Below are positions 18,358 through 27,436 of a stretch of DNA of 64,000 bases, one piece after another. Within the stretch, counting starts at the first letter, position 1. Every line of letters starts with the position of its first letter. The translations under genes were made by a program, and so were the position numbers. The notes under the pieces are model-generated. The model was not told where the DNA came from, searched no databases, and saw nothing but the letters and a program-made list of their open reading frames with translations. The stretch covers positions 186,001-250,000 of the forward strand of contig CAZSBB010000001.1 of the NCBI GenBank assembly GCA_964605235.1, written 5' to 3'. Origin of the DNA: CAZSBB01 sp964605235. GTDB lineage: Bacteria; Planctomycetota; Phycisphaerae; Phycisphaerales; Phycisphaeraceae.

Positions 18358-18468
18358 ATTTGCGTGCGGCGGGGGAGATATGTTGTAAACAGACATTTTT
18401 GTACTTAATATAGCGTCATCTGATCAGTCACCCTGACGCCCTGCGTCAAACTGAGTCCGGAGGTGTTC

Positions 18469-19764
18469 ATGTCACTGAGCCTGCGTCCCAACTCAGCGCT
18501 TTCCGCCCTGCGCGCCAATGTGCGCGCGACGCTGGCGCACCAGCAGCCCCCCGCCGTGCCGATGGATTTCGGCGCGACGCCGGTGACTGGCATGCACTGC
18601 TCCTGCGTGGCGGCGTTGCGCGAGCACTTTGGTTTGGAACGTCGGCCGGTGAAGGTGCATGAGCCTTACCAGATGCTCGGCATCCTCGAATCCGATCTCC
18701 AGCAGGCCCTGGGCCTGAGCATCGAAGGCATCCCCGGCCGCAACACCATCTTCGGCTTCACCAACGAAAACTGGAAAACCTGGCGCACCCCCTGGCAACA
18801 GGAAGTCCTGGTCTCCCGCGATTTCCAGACCACCACCGGCAGCGATGGCGACATCTACATCTTCCCCCAGGGCGACCGCAACGCCCCGCCCAGCGGCCAC
18901 ATGCCCCGCAGCGGCTACTTCTTCGACAGCATCATCCGCCAACCCCCCGTCGACGACGACCGCCTCAACCCGCAGGACAACCTCGAGGAATTCGGCCCGG
19001 TCAATGCCGCCGACCTCGATTACCTCCAGCAGAATGTGCAACGCGCCAAAGCCACCGGCCGGGCGGTCCTCATGCCCCTGCCCGGCACCGCGCTGGGCGA
19101 CATCGCCCTCGTTCCCGCCCCCTTCCTCAAACACCCGCGCGGCATCCGCGACGTGGAAGAGTGGTACATCTCCCTGGCGACCCGCCGCGATTACATCCAT
19201 CGGGTCTTCGCCCAGCAGACGGAAATCGCCCTGAAAAACCTGCCCCGCATCTTTGCCGCCGTGGGCAACGAGCCGGACATCGTCTTCCTCTGCGGCACCG
19301 ACTTCGGCACGCAAAGCTCCACCTTCTGCTCCGAGCAATCCTTCCGCGAACTCTACCTGCCTTACTACCAGCGAATCACCGACTGGATTCACCAGCACAC
19401 CACCTGGAAAGTCTTCAAACACTCCTGCGGCGCGGTGCGCCCCCTGCTGGGCGCGTTCATCGACGCCGGCTTTGACATCCTCAACCCCGTGCAATGCTCG
19501 GCGACCGGCATGGACCCGCGCCAGCTCAAAGCCGAGTATGGCGCACGTCTGACCTTCTGGGGCGGCGGCGTCGACACCCAGCACATCCTGCCCTACGGCT
19601 CACCCGAACAAGTCCGCCAGCAGGTGCTCGAACGCTGTGAAATCTTCAGCCCCGGCGGCGGCTTCATGTTCAACGCCATCCACAATGTGCAGGCGCTCAC
19701 CCCGGTGGAAAACATCGTGGCGATGGTCGAAGCCGTCCACGAATTCAATGGCACATCGCGCTGA
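18469..19764 (+). CDS. Uroporphyrinogen decarboxylase (URO-D) family protein
   Basis: 431 residues from ATG 18469; GGAGG at 18459-18463 gives ideal spacing, while GTG 18463 overlaps it. The C-terminal two-thirds carry URO-D family segments: KVFKHSCGAVRPLLGAFIDAG, FDILNPVQ, TFWGGGVDTQHILPYG and FMFNAIHNVQALTPVENI. These resemble the methylcobamide:CoM methyltransferase / URO-D-like group, not true HemE, which is shorter (about 350 residues). Cys-rich GMHCSCV occurs near the N-terminus. Planctomycetes have many such paralogues, often near carbohydrate genes. A role in haem synthesis is unlikely; the substrate is unknown. Confidence 0.8.
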   Translation: MSLSLRPNSALSALRANVRATLAHQQPPAVPMDFGATPVTGMHCSCVAALREHFGLERRPVKVHEPYQMLGILESDLQQALGLSIEGIPGRNTIFGFTNENWKTWRTPWQQEVLVSRDFQTTTGSDGDIYIFPQGDRNAPPSGHMPRSGYFFDSIIRQPPVDDDRLNPQDNLEEFGPVNAADLDYLQQNVQRAKATGRAVLMPLPGTALGDIALVPAPFLKHPRGIRDVEEWYISLATRRDYIHRVFAQQTEIALKNLPRIFAAVGNEPDIVFLCGTDFGTQSSTFCSEQSFRELYLPYYQRITDWIHQHTTWKVFKHSCGAVRPLLGAFIDAGFDILNPVQCSATGMDPRQLKAEYGARLTFWGGGVDTQHILPYGSPEQVRQQVLERCEIFSPGGGFMFNAIHNVQALTPVENIVAMVEAVHEFNGTSR

Positions 19765-19863
19765 AGCAGCGCGACATCCCCAAAAACCTCAAGCCGCGGA
19801 TGAGCACAGCGAATCCGGGGGTCGGTTCGCCTCTGCACCACCAAACGGGATCTGGCTCCGCGC

Positions 19864-20238
19864 TCAACGCCCTTCGAGCGCCATCGCAGCGATGACCACC
19901 AGGACCAGCCCCGCCAGAAGCAACACCGCCCAGCCATAGACGCCAAACGCCAGGATGCGCCGGGCATTGCGGAACTGGCGCACATCCGGGTCGGTGATGG
20001 GCCGTTCGCGCAGCAGTTGCGCCAACACCTCGTCGGAGCGCACCAGCGATCGACAATTGAACAGCCGAATCGCGCAGCCGATGATCAGCGCTGGCCCGAG
20101 AATCGGCATGGGCAAGGACAAGGCCATGACCAGCAGCACGATGGACCCATCCTTGACGATTGCCTGCATGCGCTCAAGCGTTTCCGGGCGCGGGCGCGGG
20201 GCTTCATCTACCGACAGCGTGACATCATGGGTATGCAC
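19864..20238 (-). CDS. Small two-TM membrane protein of unknown function
   Basis: 124 residues with two hydrophobic hairpin segments (about residues 33-56 and 95-119), separated by a charged loop (REERPITDP region). The N-terminus is hydrophilic. No family recognised. It lies convergent to the URO-D family gene and is followed downstream on the same strand, across an intergenic gap, by no obvious operon partner. Confidence 0.55.
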   Translation of the reverse strand: MHTHDVTLSVDEAPRPRPETLERMQAIVKDGSIVLLVMALSLPMPILGPALIIGCAIRLFNCRSLVRSDEVLAQLLRERPITDPDVRQFRNARRILAFGVYGWAVLLLAGLVLVVIAAMALEGR

Positions 20239-20369
20239 AGCAGTCTCCCGGTTCAGCCTGGCTGCGCGGGAGAGGGAACAACTCCCCCGGTCCAGTCCTG
20301 GTGCAGAATATCAGCTTCGTTCATCCCATCGCAAACACGCTGCGCTGGATGGCCTGAGAGGCGTGCCGT

Positions 20370-21500
20370 CTACCCTCGCCGCGCCCCGGTCACCACCAGA
20401 TTGTCACAGTGGATGACCTCGGCGAATGATTCATGCCCCAGCAGTTTGGCGAACTGCGTGGAGCGTTTGCCCTGGATCAGCGCCAGCTCGACGGCGTTGT
20501 AGTTGCTCAGGCCCCGGGCGATTTCCTGATCGTTGGCGTCATGCACCGCCAGCACGTCGCCGCGCTCGAAGCTGCCAGTCACCTGCGTGATGCCGATGGC
20601 AAGCAGGCTTTTGCCGCCTTGCCGCAGCGCCTTGGCGGCCCCGTCATCCACGCGCACCGTGCCGGCGGGGCGACGGGTCAGGCCGATCCAACGCTTTCGA
20701 CTGTCGAGCTTGCGCGGCGCCGGCGCGAAGACCGTGCCCACCGGCTCCCCGGCAAGCAGGCGCGGCAGCACATTGCGCTCCCGCCCGTTGGCGATCACCG
20801 CCACCTCCCCCGCTTCCGCCACCATGCCCGCCGCCTGCAGCTTGGTGCTCATGCCGCCGGTGCCCAGGCTCGAGCGCGTGGCTTTGGTCAGCCCCTGCGC
20901 CGCGGTCATGTCCTCCACCAGATCCACCCGCTGGCCCGCGCCATCGAGCAAGCCATCCACCACCGACAGCACCACCAGCAGATCGGCGCGGAGGGCATTG
21001 CTCACCAGCGCCGCCAGCATGTCGTTGTCGCCAAAGCGGATTTCCTCGACCGCCACGCTGTCGTTTTCGTTGATGATCGGCATGCAGCCGTAGTCGTGCA
21101 CCGCATTGATGCAGTTGCGGAAGTTGAGGAAGCGCAGCCGATCGTCAAAGTCGCTGCGGGTGACCAGGAGCTGCGCCACCTCCACGCCATGCGGCTTGAA
21201 CGCTTCGTGGTAACAGGTCATCAGCTTGCGCTGGCCGACGGCCGCCACCGCCTGCTGCTGGGCGACATCGCTGGGTTTGCGGTCGAGGTTGAGTTCGCCG
21301 CGGCCGGCGCCGATCGCGCCGCTGCTGACGAGCGTGACCTGTTTGCCCAGCTTCTGCACTTCCACCACCTGCCGGGCGAAGTCCGCGAGGTAGGCGCTGT
21401 CCAGCTCGCGCTGGCCATTGGTGAGCAGTTGGGTGCCCAGTTTGACGACGATGCGCTGCACGTGGGGCAGGACATTTTGACGCAGTTGCGTAGCAGGCAT
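20370..21500 (-). CDS. proB: Glutamate 5-kinase
   Basis: 376 residues from ATG 21500 (GTG 21527 is possible). It catalyses ATP-dependent phosphorylation of glutamate, the first step of proline synthesis. The amino-acid-kinase domain shows IVVKLGTQLL, LVSSGAIGAGRGEL, MPIINENDSVAVEEIRFGDND and GTGGMSTKLQAA. A C-terminal PUA domain follows (VRVDDGAAKALRQGGKSLLAIG), giving the usual two-domain length. No proA is adjacent. It ends near a family A hairpin at its upstream side (21528-21556), which lies between proB and waaA. Confidence 0.95.
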   Translation of the reverse strand: MPATQLRQNVLPHVQRIVVKLGTQLLTNGQRELDSAYLADFARQVVEVQKLGKQVTLVSSGAIGAGRGELNLDRKPSDVAQQQAVAAVGQRKLMTCYHEAFKPHGVEVAQLLVTRSDFDDRLRFLNFRNCINAVHDYGCMPIINENDSVAVEEIRFGDNDMLAALVSNALRADLLVVLSVVDGLLDGAGQRVDLVEDMTAAQGLTKATRSSLGTGGMSTKLQAAGMVAEAGEVAVIANGRERNVLPRLLAGEPVGTVFAPAPRKLDSRKRWIGLTRRPAGTVRVDDGAAKALRQGGKSLLAIGITQVTGSFERGDVLAVHDANDQEIARGLSNYNAVELALIQGKRSTQFAKLLGHESFAEVIHCDNLVVTGARRG

Positions 21501-21527
21501 GGGAAACGCTTTTCGGTGATCTTTCAC

Positions 21528-21556
21528 TTAGCCCTCGGCGAGTCGCCGGGGGCCAA
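21528..21556. repeat. Family A hairpin repeat between waaA and proB
   Basis: Imperfect hairpin TTAGCCCTCGGCGAGTCGCCGGGGGCC in the short gap between two minus-strand genes. Confidence 0.6.
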
Positions 21557-21577
21557 ATGTGTCGGTTGATAGCGGTG

Positions 21578-22828
21578 TTATTCGTCGGGTTTCATGGGCG
21601 GCATGAGCTGTTGCAGCAGGGCGACGTGCCGGGCTGTGGCTCCCTGGCGGGACAGGATAACGGCCCGGCCGCGCTGTGCCAGTTGGGCGGCGCCGGGACG
21701 ATCCGCCAGCAGCGCCGCCGCGGCGGGACCGGGCTCTGTGGTCACGCGGATGCCGTCCCCTGGCAACAGCGCATCCATGGCGAAGGCGAAATCGCTGTAA
21801 TGGGGACCAATCAGCGTCGGCTTGCCCAGCGCGATCGGCTCGAGCATGTCCGAGCCATACAGCCCCAGGAAGCTGCGGCCGACGATCACCACATCCGCCA
21901 GGGCGTACGCCTTGCGCAGCTCGCCCATGGTGTCGAGCAGAAAGCGCGTGGTCCCGGCGGGCGCGGGTTTCCCGGCCGTGCGCCGATGCAGCGCGGGATC
22001 GAGTGCCGCCACCTCGGCGAAACGCTCGGGCTTGCGCGGCACCAGCACGAGCTGCACGTCCCGCGGACAGGTTTCCAGCAGGAGCGCTTCCTCACCGGGC
22101 CCCGTGGAGCCGGCGACGATGATCGGCTTGCTGCGATCCAAACCCAGCTCGCTGGCGAGTTGCTCGGCGCCGTCGACGTGATCCGCCACCTGCGCGGTGT
22201 CCCATTTCATGTTGTCGAGCATCTGCACCCGCTCGCCGGGCACGCCCAGCGCGATGAAGCGCTCGGCGATGGCGGGGCTTTGGGCCGCCACCTGCGTGAG
22301 CTGGCGAAACATGGGGGCGATGAACGGGCGAAAGCGGCGGTAGCCGCGGAAGCTGCGTTCGCTCAGTCGGCCGTTGACGACGCAGACCGGGATGCCGCGC
22401 TGCGTGCAGAGCTGCAGGCAGTTGGGCCAGACTTCCAGCTCGGCGAGGGCAACCAGGTGTGGGCGCACGCCGTCGAGCAGGCGGGACATCGCGCGGGTGA
22501 AGTCGTAGGGGAAGCGCACGACGTCGTGGGCGGGGGTGAAACACTCACGGGCGCGGGCGTAGCCGGTGTCGGTGGTGCTGCTGATGACCAAGCGCCAGTC
22601 GGGGCACGCCTGGGCGAGCTGGGCGACCAGCAGGCGCAGGGCGTTGACCTCGCCGAGGCTGACGGCATGGAGCAGCAGGGTCGGGCGCTGCTGCGGGGTC
22701 AGGCCGTGGTGACCGAAGCGGGCTTTCCAGTCGGTGCGATGCTTGCCGCTGCGCAGCATGCGGCAGCCCCACAGCGGGCTGGTGAGGGTCAAACCCAGAG
22801 CATAAGCACAATCCAGCGGCAAACCCAT
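21578..22828 (-). CDS. waaA: 3-deoxy-D-manno-octulosonic acid (Kdo) transferase
   Basis: 416 residues from ATG 22828. It transfers Kdo to lipid A precursor at the inner face of the cytoplasmic membrane. Segments LLLHAVSLGEVNA, LVISSTTDTGYARA, LAELEVWPN, VNGRLSERSFRGY, VAGSTGPGEEALLLE, DVVIVGRSF and MLEPIALGKPTLIGP are characteristic of the GT30 family; the catalytic-type Glu lies in SLGEVNA. The N-terminal hydrophobic helix is the membrane anchor. Its presence means the organism makes, or can modify, an LPS-type outer membrane, as expected of a diderm planctomycete. Confidence 0.94.
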   Translation of the reverse strand: MGLPLDCAYALGLTLTSPLWGCRMLRSGKHRTDWKARFGHHGLTPQQRPTLLLHAVSLGEVNALRLLVAQLAQACPDWRLVISSTTDTGYARARECFTPAHDVVRFPYDFTRAMSRLLDGVRPHLVALAELEVWPNCLQLCTQRGIPVCVVNGRLSERSFRGYRRFRPFIAPMFRQLTQVAAQSPAIAERFIALGVPGERVQMLDNMKWDTAQVADHVDGAEQLASELGLDRSKPIIVAGSTGPGEEALLLETCPRDVQLVLVPRKPERFAEVAALDPALHRRTAGKPAPAGTTRFLLDTMGELRKAYALADVVIVGRSFLGLYGSDMLEPIALGKPTLIGPHYSDFAFAMDALLPGDGIRVTTEPGPAAAALLADRPGAAQLAQRGRAVILSRQGATARHVALLQQLMPPMKPDE

Positions 22829-22875
22829 AGGCGGGTCATTGTATGAGGAACCCATCCACCGACATGGGCGCGTCA

Positions 22876-22943
22876 GGGAAAAGAAAGGGGATAAGTACAT
22901 TATTTCTGGTCAAAAATAATGTACTTATCCCCTTTCTTTTCCC
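22876..22943. repeat. Family E palindrome, copy 1 (30-bp perfect arms)
   Basis: Left arm 22876-22905 and right arm 22914-22943 are exact reverse complements over 30 bp, with an 8-bp loop. The core GGGGATAAGTACATTATTT is shared with copy 2 at 59078-59143, about 36 kb away. Copy 1 lies between the divergent genes waaA and rnd. This looks like a REP/MITE-type mobile palindrome. Confidence 0.93.
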
Positions 22944-23087
22944 GCCCGGCCTGCTGCAGCGCTGCCTTGGTCGGCGAGTTTCCCCGAACCCTGCGCGCCG
23001 GCGTTTTTCCGAGGTATGACAAACCGCCCGCGCCTGCGATACACTGCCCCAGCCGCTCCGGGGAGATTGAAGGTTGCCGCAGCACGC

Positions 23088-24380
23088 ATGGATAAAACGA
23101 CCAAACCATCCCGCCGCCGGCGTGGCCGCCCGTCCCGCCGCGCTCGCGCCCACGCCGAGGCGCTGCTCAATCCCACGCAGCACGCGCCCACGCCCGACCA
23201 TCCGCTGATTCCCCGCCAGGAACCGGTCTGGTTGACCACCACCGCTCAGCTCATCGACTGGCTCGACAGCGCCCGTGACGCCGGCGCGATTGCCTACGAC
23301 ACGGAGTTCATCGGCGAAAGCAGCTATCACCCGCGGCTGTGTCTGGTGCAGCTCGCCACCAGCAGCGACTTGGCGCTGGTGGATCCGCTGACGGTCGAAG
23401 ACCTGACTCCGCTATGGCGGATGATTGCCGACCCGCAGGTGCTGACGCTGGTGCATGCCGGGGCGCAGGACGTGGAGCCGGTGACCCGGCATCTGGGGCT
23501 GCCGGCCGCGAACGTGTTTGACGTGCAGATAGCCGCGGGATTTGCGGGTCAGCCGTATCCCGTTTCGCTGCTGCATCTGGTGCAGGCGTATGCCGGGGTG
23601 AACCTGGGCAAGGGGTTGACGTTCACCAACTGGGAGCATCGGCCGCTCTCGGCGACGCATCAGCGTTATGCCGCCGACGACGTGCGCTACTTGCCGTTGA
23701 TTCACCATCGGCTCAGCGAAGCGCTGGAACAGAGCGGCAGCACCGCGTGGGCGCTCGCCGCGTGCAATGAAGCGTATGACGCCGCCAACTTTCGGCTGAC
23801 CCCGCGCGAGCAGGCGCTGCGCATCGCGGGCAATTTGAAGCTCAGCCGCAAGGAGCTGGCGGTGCTGTTGGCGCTGAGCGAATGGCGTGACGCCGCCGCC
23901 CGCGACGCCGATTTGCCGCCGCGTTCGTTGCTTAAGGATGAGTTGTTGCTGGGGATGGCGCGACGACCGCCGCGCAGCAGTGCGGAGTTCGGGCGGTTTC
24001 GGCATCTGCCGCGCCCGGTGGTGCAGCGGCATGGGCAGATGCTGCTGGACCTGATGGCCGACGCCCTGGCGCAGCCGCCGGCCGATCTGCCGGTGCAGGA
24101 CTCGTTCGATGAGAAAGCCCAGCAGCGCAATCATGCCGACGCGCTGTGGGCGGCCGTGGGCGCCTACTGCCACGGCCGCGGCATCGACCCGGCGCTGCTG
24201 ACCACCCGCGGTGAAATCATCCGGCTGCGCTATGACTTCTGCCAGGGCCAGTCGCTCGAAGCCCACCCGGTCATGCGCGGCTGGCGCGGCGAAGTGCTCG
24301 GGGAATTCCTCACCGCCTTCCTCCAGGGCCAGACGCCGATCACCCTGCGCTACCGTGAAGGCCAGTTGGTCAGCGAATAA
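23088..24380 (+). CDS. rnd: Ribonuclease D
   Basis: 430 residues from ATG 23088; ATG 23016 would add 24 residues but has no properly spaced ribosome binding site. DEDD 3'-5' exonuclease signatures are present: IAYDTEFIGE (Asp and Glu), LVHAGAQDVE (Asp) and RYAADDVRYL (Tyr-x3-Asp). An HRDC-like helical region follows (REQALRIAGNLKLSRKELAV, then a second repeat near the C-terminus). The family's usual length is about 375 residues; the N-terminus has an extra basic stretch (KPSRRRRGRPSRR). It probably trims tRNA or other structured RNA 3' ends. Confidence 0.9.
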   Translation: MDKTTKPSRRRRGRPSRRARAHAEALLNPTQHAPTPDHPLIPRQEPVWLTTTAQLIDWLDSARDAGAIAYDTEFIGESSYHPRLCLVQLATSSDLALVDPLTVEDLTPLWRMIADPQVLTLVHAGAQDVEPVTRHLGLPAANVFDVQIAAGFAGQPYPVSLLHLVQAYAGVNLGKGLTFTNWEHRPLSATHQRYAADDVRYLPLIHHRLSEALEQSGSTAWALAACNEAYDAANFRLTPREQALRIAGNLKLSRKELAVLLALSEWRDAAARDADLPPRSLLKDELLLGMARRPPRSSAEFGRFRHLPRPVVQRHGQMLLDLMADALAQPPADLPVQDSFDEKAQQRNHADALWAAVGAYCHGRGIDPALLTTRGEIIRLRYDFCQGQSLEAHPVMRGWRGEVLGEFLTAFLQGQTPITLRYREGQLVSE

Positions 24381-24383
24381 GCG

Positions 24384-24403
24384 GACGCCCGCTCCGGGGC
24401 GTC
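24384..24403. terminator. Possible bidirectional hairpin between convergent genes
   Basis: GACGCCC-GCTCC-GGGGCGTC forms a strong stem in the 65-bp gap between rnd and the FHA gene. There is no T-run, so Rho-independent termination is uncertain. Confidence 0.35.
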
Positions 24404-24445
24404 AATGCATCAAACGGTGAAATGAGCGGGTTGCGGCGCCGCTGC

Positions 24446-25945
24446 TCAGCGCCGTTTCGGCGGCGGCTGGCCTTCAGCGGCGGTGTCGTCGTTGGCGGCA
24501 AGGGCTTCGAGCGCGGAGATGGGGTCGATCTCCTCCGCTTCGCCGTCATCCACTGCTGCCGCCAACGCCGCCAGCGGATCATCGGCATCGGCGGGCGCCG
24601 CCTCGTGCTGCACCTGGGCTTCCAAAGCCGCCAGCGGATCGTCGGCGTCGGCGTCGGCCTCAGTGGACAGCAACGGCGCGGATTCTGCCACCGGTTCCGG
24701 TTCCGGCTCCAACTCTGGCTCTGGCTCGACGGCACGCTGCGGGGCGGCGGGCTCGTCCGCCGCGTCGTCCGACATCGGCTCGAGCGCCAACCGATCCAGT
24801 TCCGCCAGCGGGTCTTCCGCTTCCGGCGCCTCGTCGGCGGTCACGTCCAACGAGGCGAACGGCTCAACCGCCTGAGGCGTTCCCGGCGCGGCAACCGCAT
24901 CAGCCTGCTCCTCCGTCAGTTCGTCGGACAGTTCTTCCAGGTCGTCGTTCTCATCATCGTCATCCAGCGTCGCGACGAATTCTTCGTCCAGGTCGTCGTC
25001 GTCTTCACTCACGGCAGCGGACAGATCGTGCGGGCGCGTGGAGGTGTCGTCGCTGGCGTCGGACGCTGCGGCATCCCCGGCTTCCTCCAGCAGCGGCGCT
25101 TCCTCCGCCTCCAACGCCAACTCGGGCGCGGTGGGAACCGTCGGCTCCGCTTCGTCGGGCAGCAACTCAAAGGCGGATTCCGCGGCGGCGTCCGCGACGG
25201 GCTCCGGCGTGGGCTCCGGTTCCGGCGCCGACTTGGGCTGCGGTTGCGGCGTCGCGCGGGCGGGCGAGGTCGGCGCGGGCGACTCAAAAGCGCTGGCGAG
25301 CGCGTCGAGATCGTCATCCACGCCGGCTTCGGTCTTGGGCTCCAGTTCGTTGAGCAGGTCCACCGCGTCGGCGGAGGAATCGGTCATGCCCGGCACATCG
25401 AGCGCTTCGAGTTCCGCCAGCGGGTCGATGTCCGGGGTCGCCAGTTCCGCCAGGTCATCAACCTGTTCCGGCGCGGGAGTGGGCGCGGCAGCGGCTGCGG
25501 TCGGACGCGGTGGTGCCGGGGCTGCGGGGCGCTCCGGCGCCGTCGTGGGCCGCGGCGCCGCGGAGGGTTGTTGCGAATCTTCGCCGGCGACATGGCGATC
25601 CACTTCGCGCGCCGATTCGAGCAGCGTGGCGGACGGATCGAGATTCGACGGCTCGCCGTCGATCACCACCGTGAAGACCACCGGCCCGATCTGCAACCGA
25701 TCACCCGCCTTGAGTTGGGCCTCCTGCACCCGCTGGCCGTTGTGGAACGTGCCGTTGGAAGAACCCAGGTCGCGGATGACCAGCTTGCGCTCCGTCGCCC
25801 GCAGTTCGCAATGCTGCCGGGAGACGGCGTTAAGCGGAATCCGCAGGTCGCAGGTATTCTTGCGCCCGATGATGGTGCGACTGTGCTCCAGCACAAACTC
25901 CCGTGCGGAGCCGTCAGCCTTGAACATCACCAGCGATACTTCCAT
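24446..25945 (-). CDS. FHA-domain protein with long acidic repeat-bearing tail
   Basis: 499 residues from ATG 25945. An N-terminal FHA domain (IGRKNTCDLRIPLNAVSRQHCEL, then DLGSSNGTFHNGQRV) binds phosphothreonine peptides. The remaining ~390 residues are low-complexity, acidic and Pro/Ala-rich. They contain five copies of a short motif: DPLAELEALDV, DPLAELDRLAL, DPLAALEAQVQ, DPLAALAAAVD and DPISALEALAA. The repeated motif looks like a linear binding site or amphipathic helix. No transmembrane segment and no adjacent Ser/Thr kinase gene are seen. Partner and role are unknown. Confidence 0.8.
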   Translation of the reverse strand: MEVSLVMFKADGSAREFVLEHSRTIIGRKNTCDLRIPLNAVSRQHCELRATERKLVIRDLGSSNGTFHNGQRVQEAQLKAGDRLQIGPVVFTVVIDGEPSNLDPSATLLESAREVDRHVAGEDSQQPSAAPRPTTAPERPAAPAPPRPTAAAAAPTPAPEQVDDLAELATPDIDPLAELEALDVPGMTDSSADAVDLLNELEPKTEAGVDDDLDALASAFESPAPTSPARATPQPQPKSAPEPEPTPEPVADAAAESAFELLPDEAEPTVPTAPELALEAEEAPLLEEAGDAAASDASDDTSTRPHDLSAAVSEDDDDLDEEFVATLDDDDENDDLEELSDELTEEQADAVAAPGTPQAVEPFASLDVTADEAPEAEDPLAELDRLALEPMSDDAADEPAAPQRAVEPEPELEPEPEPVAESAPLLSTEADADADDPLAALEAQVQHEAAPADADDPLAALAAAVDDGEAEEIDPISALEALAANDDTAAEGQPPPKRR

Positions 25946-26057
25946 GATGCAACCTTCGCCCGAGCGAAATGAGTCCCGCCTGCCGTTGTTCTCCGCCGCT
26001 GCGGGGCACGCCCAGACCACCGCGCAGTCTATCCGGCCCATCCACCCGCTTCAAGAC

Positions 26058-27212
26058 ATGCAAGCCCAGCCAGCGCAGCCGATTGCGGGATTTTATCTCC
26101 ACATTCCGTTTTGCTTTCACAAATGTCACTACTGCGACTTCTACAGCCTGGTGCAATCGCCCCATGGGCCTGATCGCCAGGAAGCCTTCCTGACCCGTTT
26201 GCAGCAGGAAATTCACCTGCTCAGTCATACCCTGCGCCAGCGAGCACGCCCGCGCACCATCTTCGTCGGCGGCGGCACGCCCACGCTGCTGCCCCCGGAG
26301 TTGTGGCGCCGTCTGCTGACCACTTTGCATGCCGCGCTCGACCTGGACGCGCTGGTCGAGTTCACCGTGGAAGCCAATCCGGAAACGCTCACCGCCGAAC
26401 TGCTCGACACGCTGCGCGCCGGCGGGGTCAACCGCCTGAGTCTGGGGGCGCAGAGCTTCGATCCCGCTCTGCTCAAAACGCTGGAGCGCTGGCATGAGCC
26501 GGCGCGGGTGGCGCAGGCCGTCGCGTTGGCGCGGCAGGCGGGGTTCGACAATTTCAATCTCGATCTGATCTTTGCTATTCCCGACCAGACGCTGGAATTG
26601 CTCGACCGTGATCTGGAGGCAGCACTGGCGCTGGCGCCCACGCATGTCAGTTGCTACGGCCTGACCTATGAGCCGAACACCGCGATGACGCAGCGGCTGA
26701 AGCTCGGGCAGTTCATGCCCATCGACGAGGAAGTGGAACGCGCCATGTACGCCCGGGTGATGGAACGCTTGGCGGCGGCGGGCTTCGAGCATTACGAAGT
26801 GAGCAACTGGGCGCGGCCGGGCCGGGCGTGCCAGCACAATCTGCTGTACTGGCGCAACGAGAACTGGCTGGGCGCGGGGCCCTCGGCCGCCAGTCATGTC
26901 GCCGGGTGGCGCTGGAAGAATGTCCCCCATCTGGGCCAGTACCTTGACAACGCTGGCTGGCCTCCGGTGCAGGATGTGGAGCATCTGGACGCCCCCGCCC
27001 GCGCCGGCGAAGCGCTGATGCTGGCGCTGCGGCTGCGGCAGGGCGCGCCACGCGCGTGGCTGCGTGAACTGCTGCCGCCTACCGACGCACGCTGGGGGGA
27101 GATTGAACTGCTGGTCGCGCAGAACCTGCTGCTGTGGGCGGATGACCACCTGCGTCTGACGGAACAGGGCCTGTTCGTGGCGGACGGCGTGATCGGACGC
27201 CTGCTGGCGTAG
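26058..27212 (+). CDS. hemW: Radical SAM haem chaperone HemW (oxygen-independent coproporphyrinogen III oxidase-like)
   Basis: 384 residues from ATG 26058. The radical SAM cluster is C19-x3-C23-x2-C26 (CFHKCHYC). Other HemW segments: IFVGGGTPTLL, EFTVEANPETL, GVNRLSLGAQSFDP, NFNLDLIFAIPDQT, HVSCYGLTYEPNT and HYEVSNWARPG. HemW is the haem-trafficking member of this family and is not known to act as a decarboxylase. It is divergent from the FHA gene, and the upstream part of its frame overlaps that gene antisense; the start chosen avoids this. Confidence 0.93.
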   Translation: MQAQPAQPIAGFYLHIPFCFHKCHYCDFYSLVQSPHGPDRQEAFLTRLQQEIHLLSHTLRQRARPRTIFVGGGTPTLLPPELWRRLLTTLHAALDLDALVEFTVEANPETLTAELLDTLRAGGVNRLSLGAQSFDPALLKTLERWHEPARVAQAVALARQAGFDNFNLDLIFAIPDQTLELLDRDLEAALALAPTHVSCYGLTYEPNTAMTQRLKLGQFMPIDEEVERAMYARVMERLAAAGFEHYEVSNWARPGRACQHNLLYWRNENWLGAGPSAASHVAGWRWKNVPHLGQYLDNAGWPPVQDVEHLDAPARAGEALMLALRLRQGAPRAWLRELLPPTDARWGEIELLVAQNLLLWADDHLRLTEQGLFVADGVIGRLLA

Positions 27213-27227
27213 CTGTTGTGTGGCTGC

Positions 27228-27342
27228 AACGAGCCGGTAGCGTGAGCGACGAGCTCCGCGCGGGGATGCAGGTGGGCGCAGGGTGAACCACAAAACCATT
27301 GAATGCTGTGCGCGTAGCCCGTCGCTGACGCTTCCGGCTCGT
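27228..27342. repeat. Short family D element (115 bp, inverted ends)
   Basis: The left end AACGAGCCGGTAGCGTGAGCG is answered by a right end whose reverse complement reads GACGAGCCGGAAGCGTCAGCG. These are the terminal inverted repeats of the 182-bp elements at 36256 and 37887, but the inside is shorter and different. Confidence 0.75.
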
Positions 27343-27371
27343 CAAGACGATGGGCGCTGCGCGCGGGAAAA

Positions 27372-27436
27372 CATCCGGGGGAACATGCGGGGGAACTTTC
27401 CGGGGAACTTCCGGGGAAACTTCCGGGGGGGGATCA
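27372..27436. repeat. G-rich tandem repeat (GGGGAACTTCC units)
   Basis: Roughly 11-bp units containing GGGGAAC and TTCC are repeated five or six times just 3' of the convergent TPR-like gene's stop. Runs of 4-6 G could form a quadruplex on the + strand. Confidence 0.6.
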
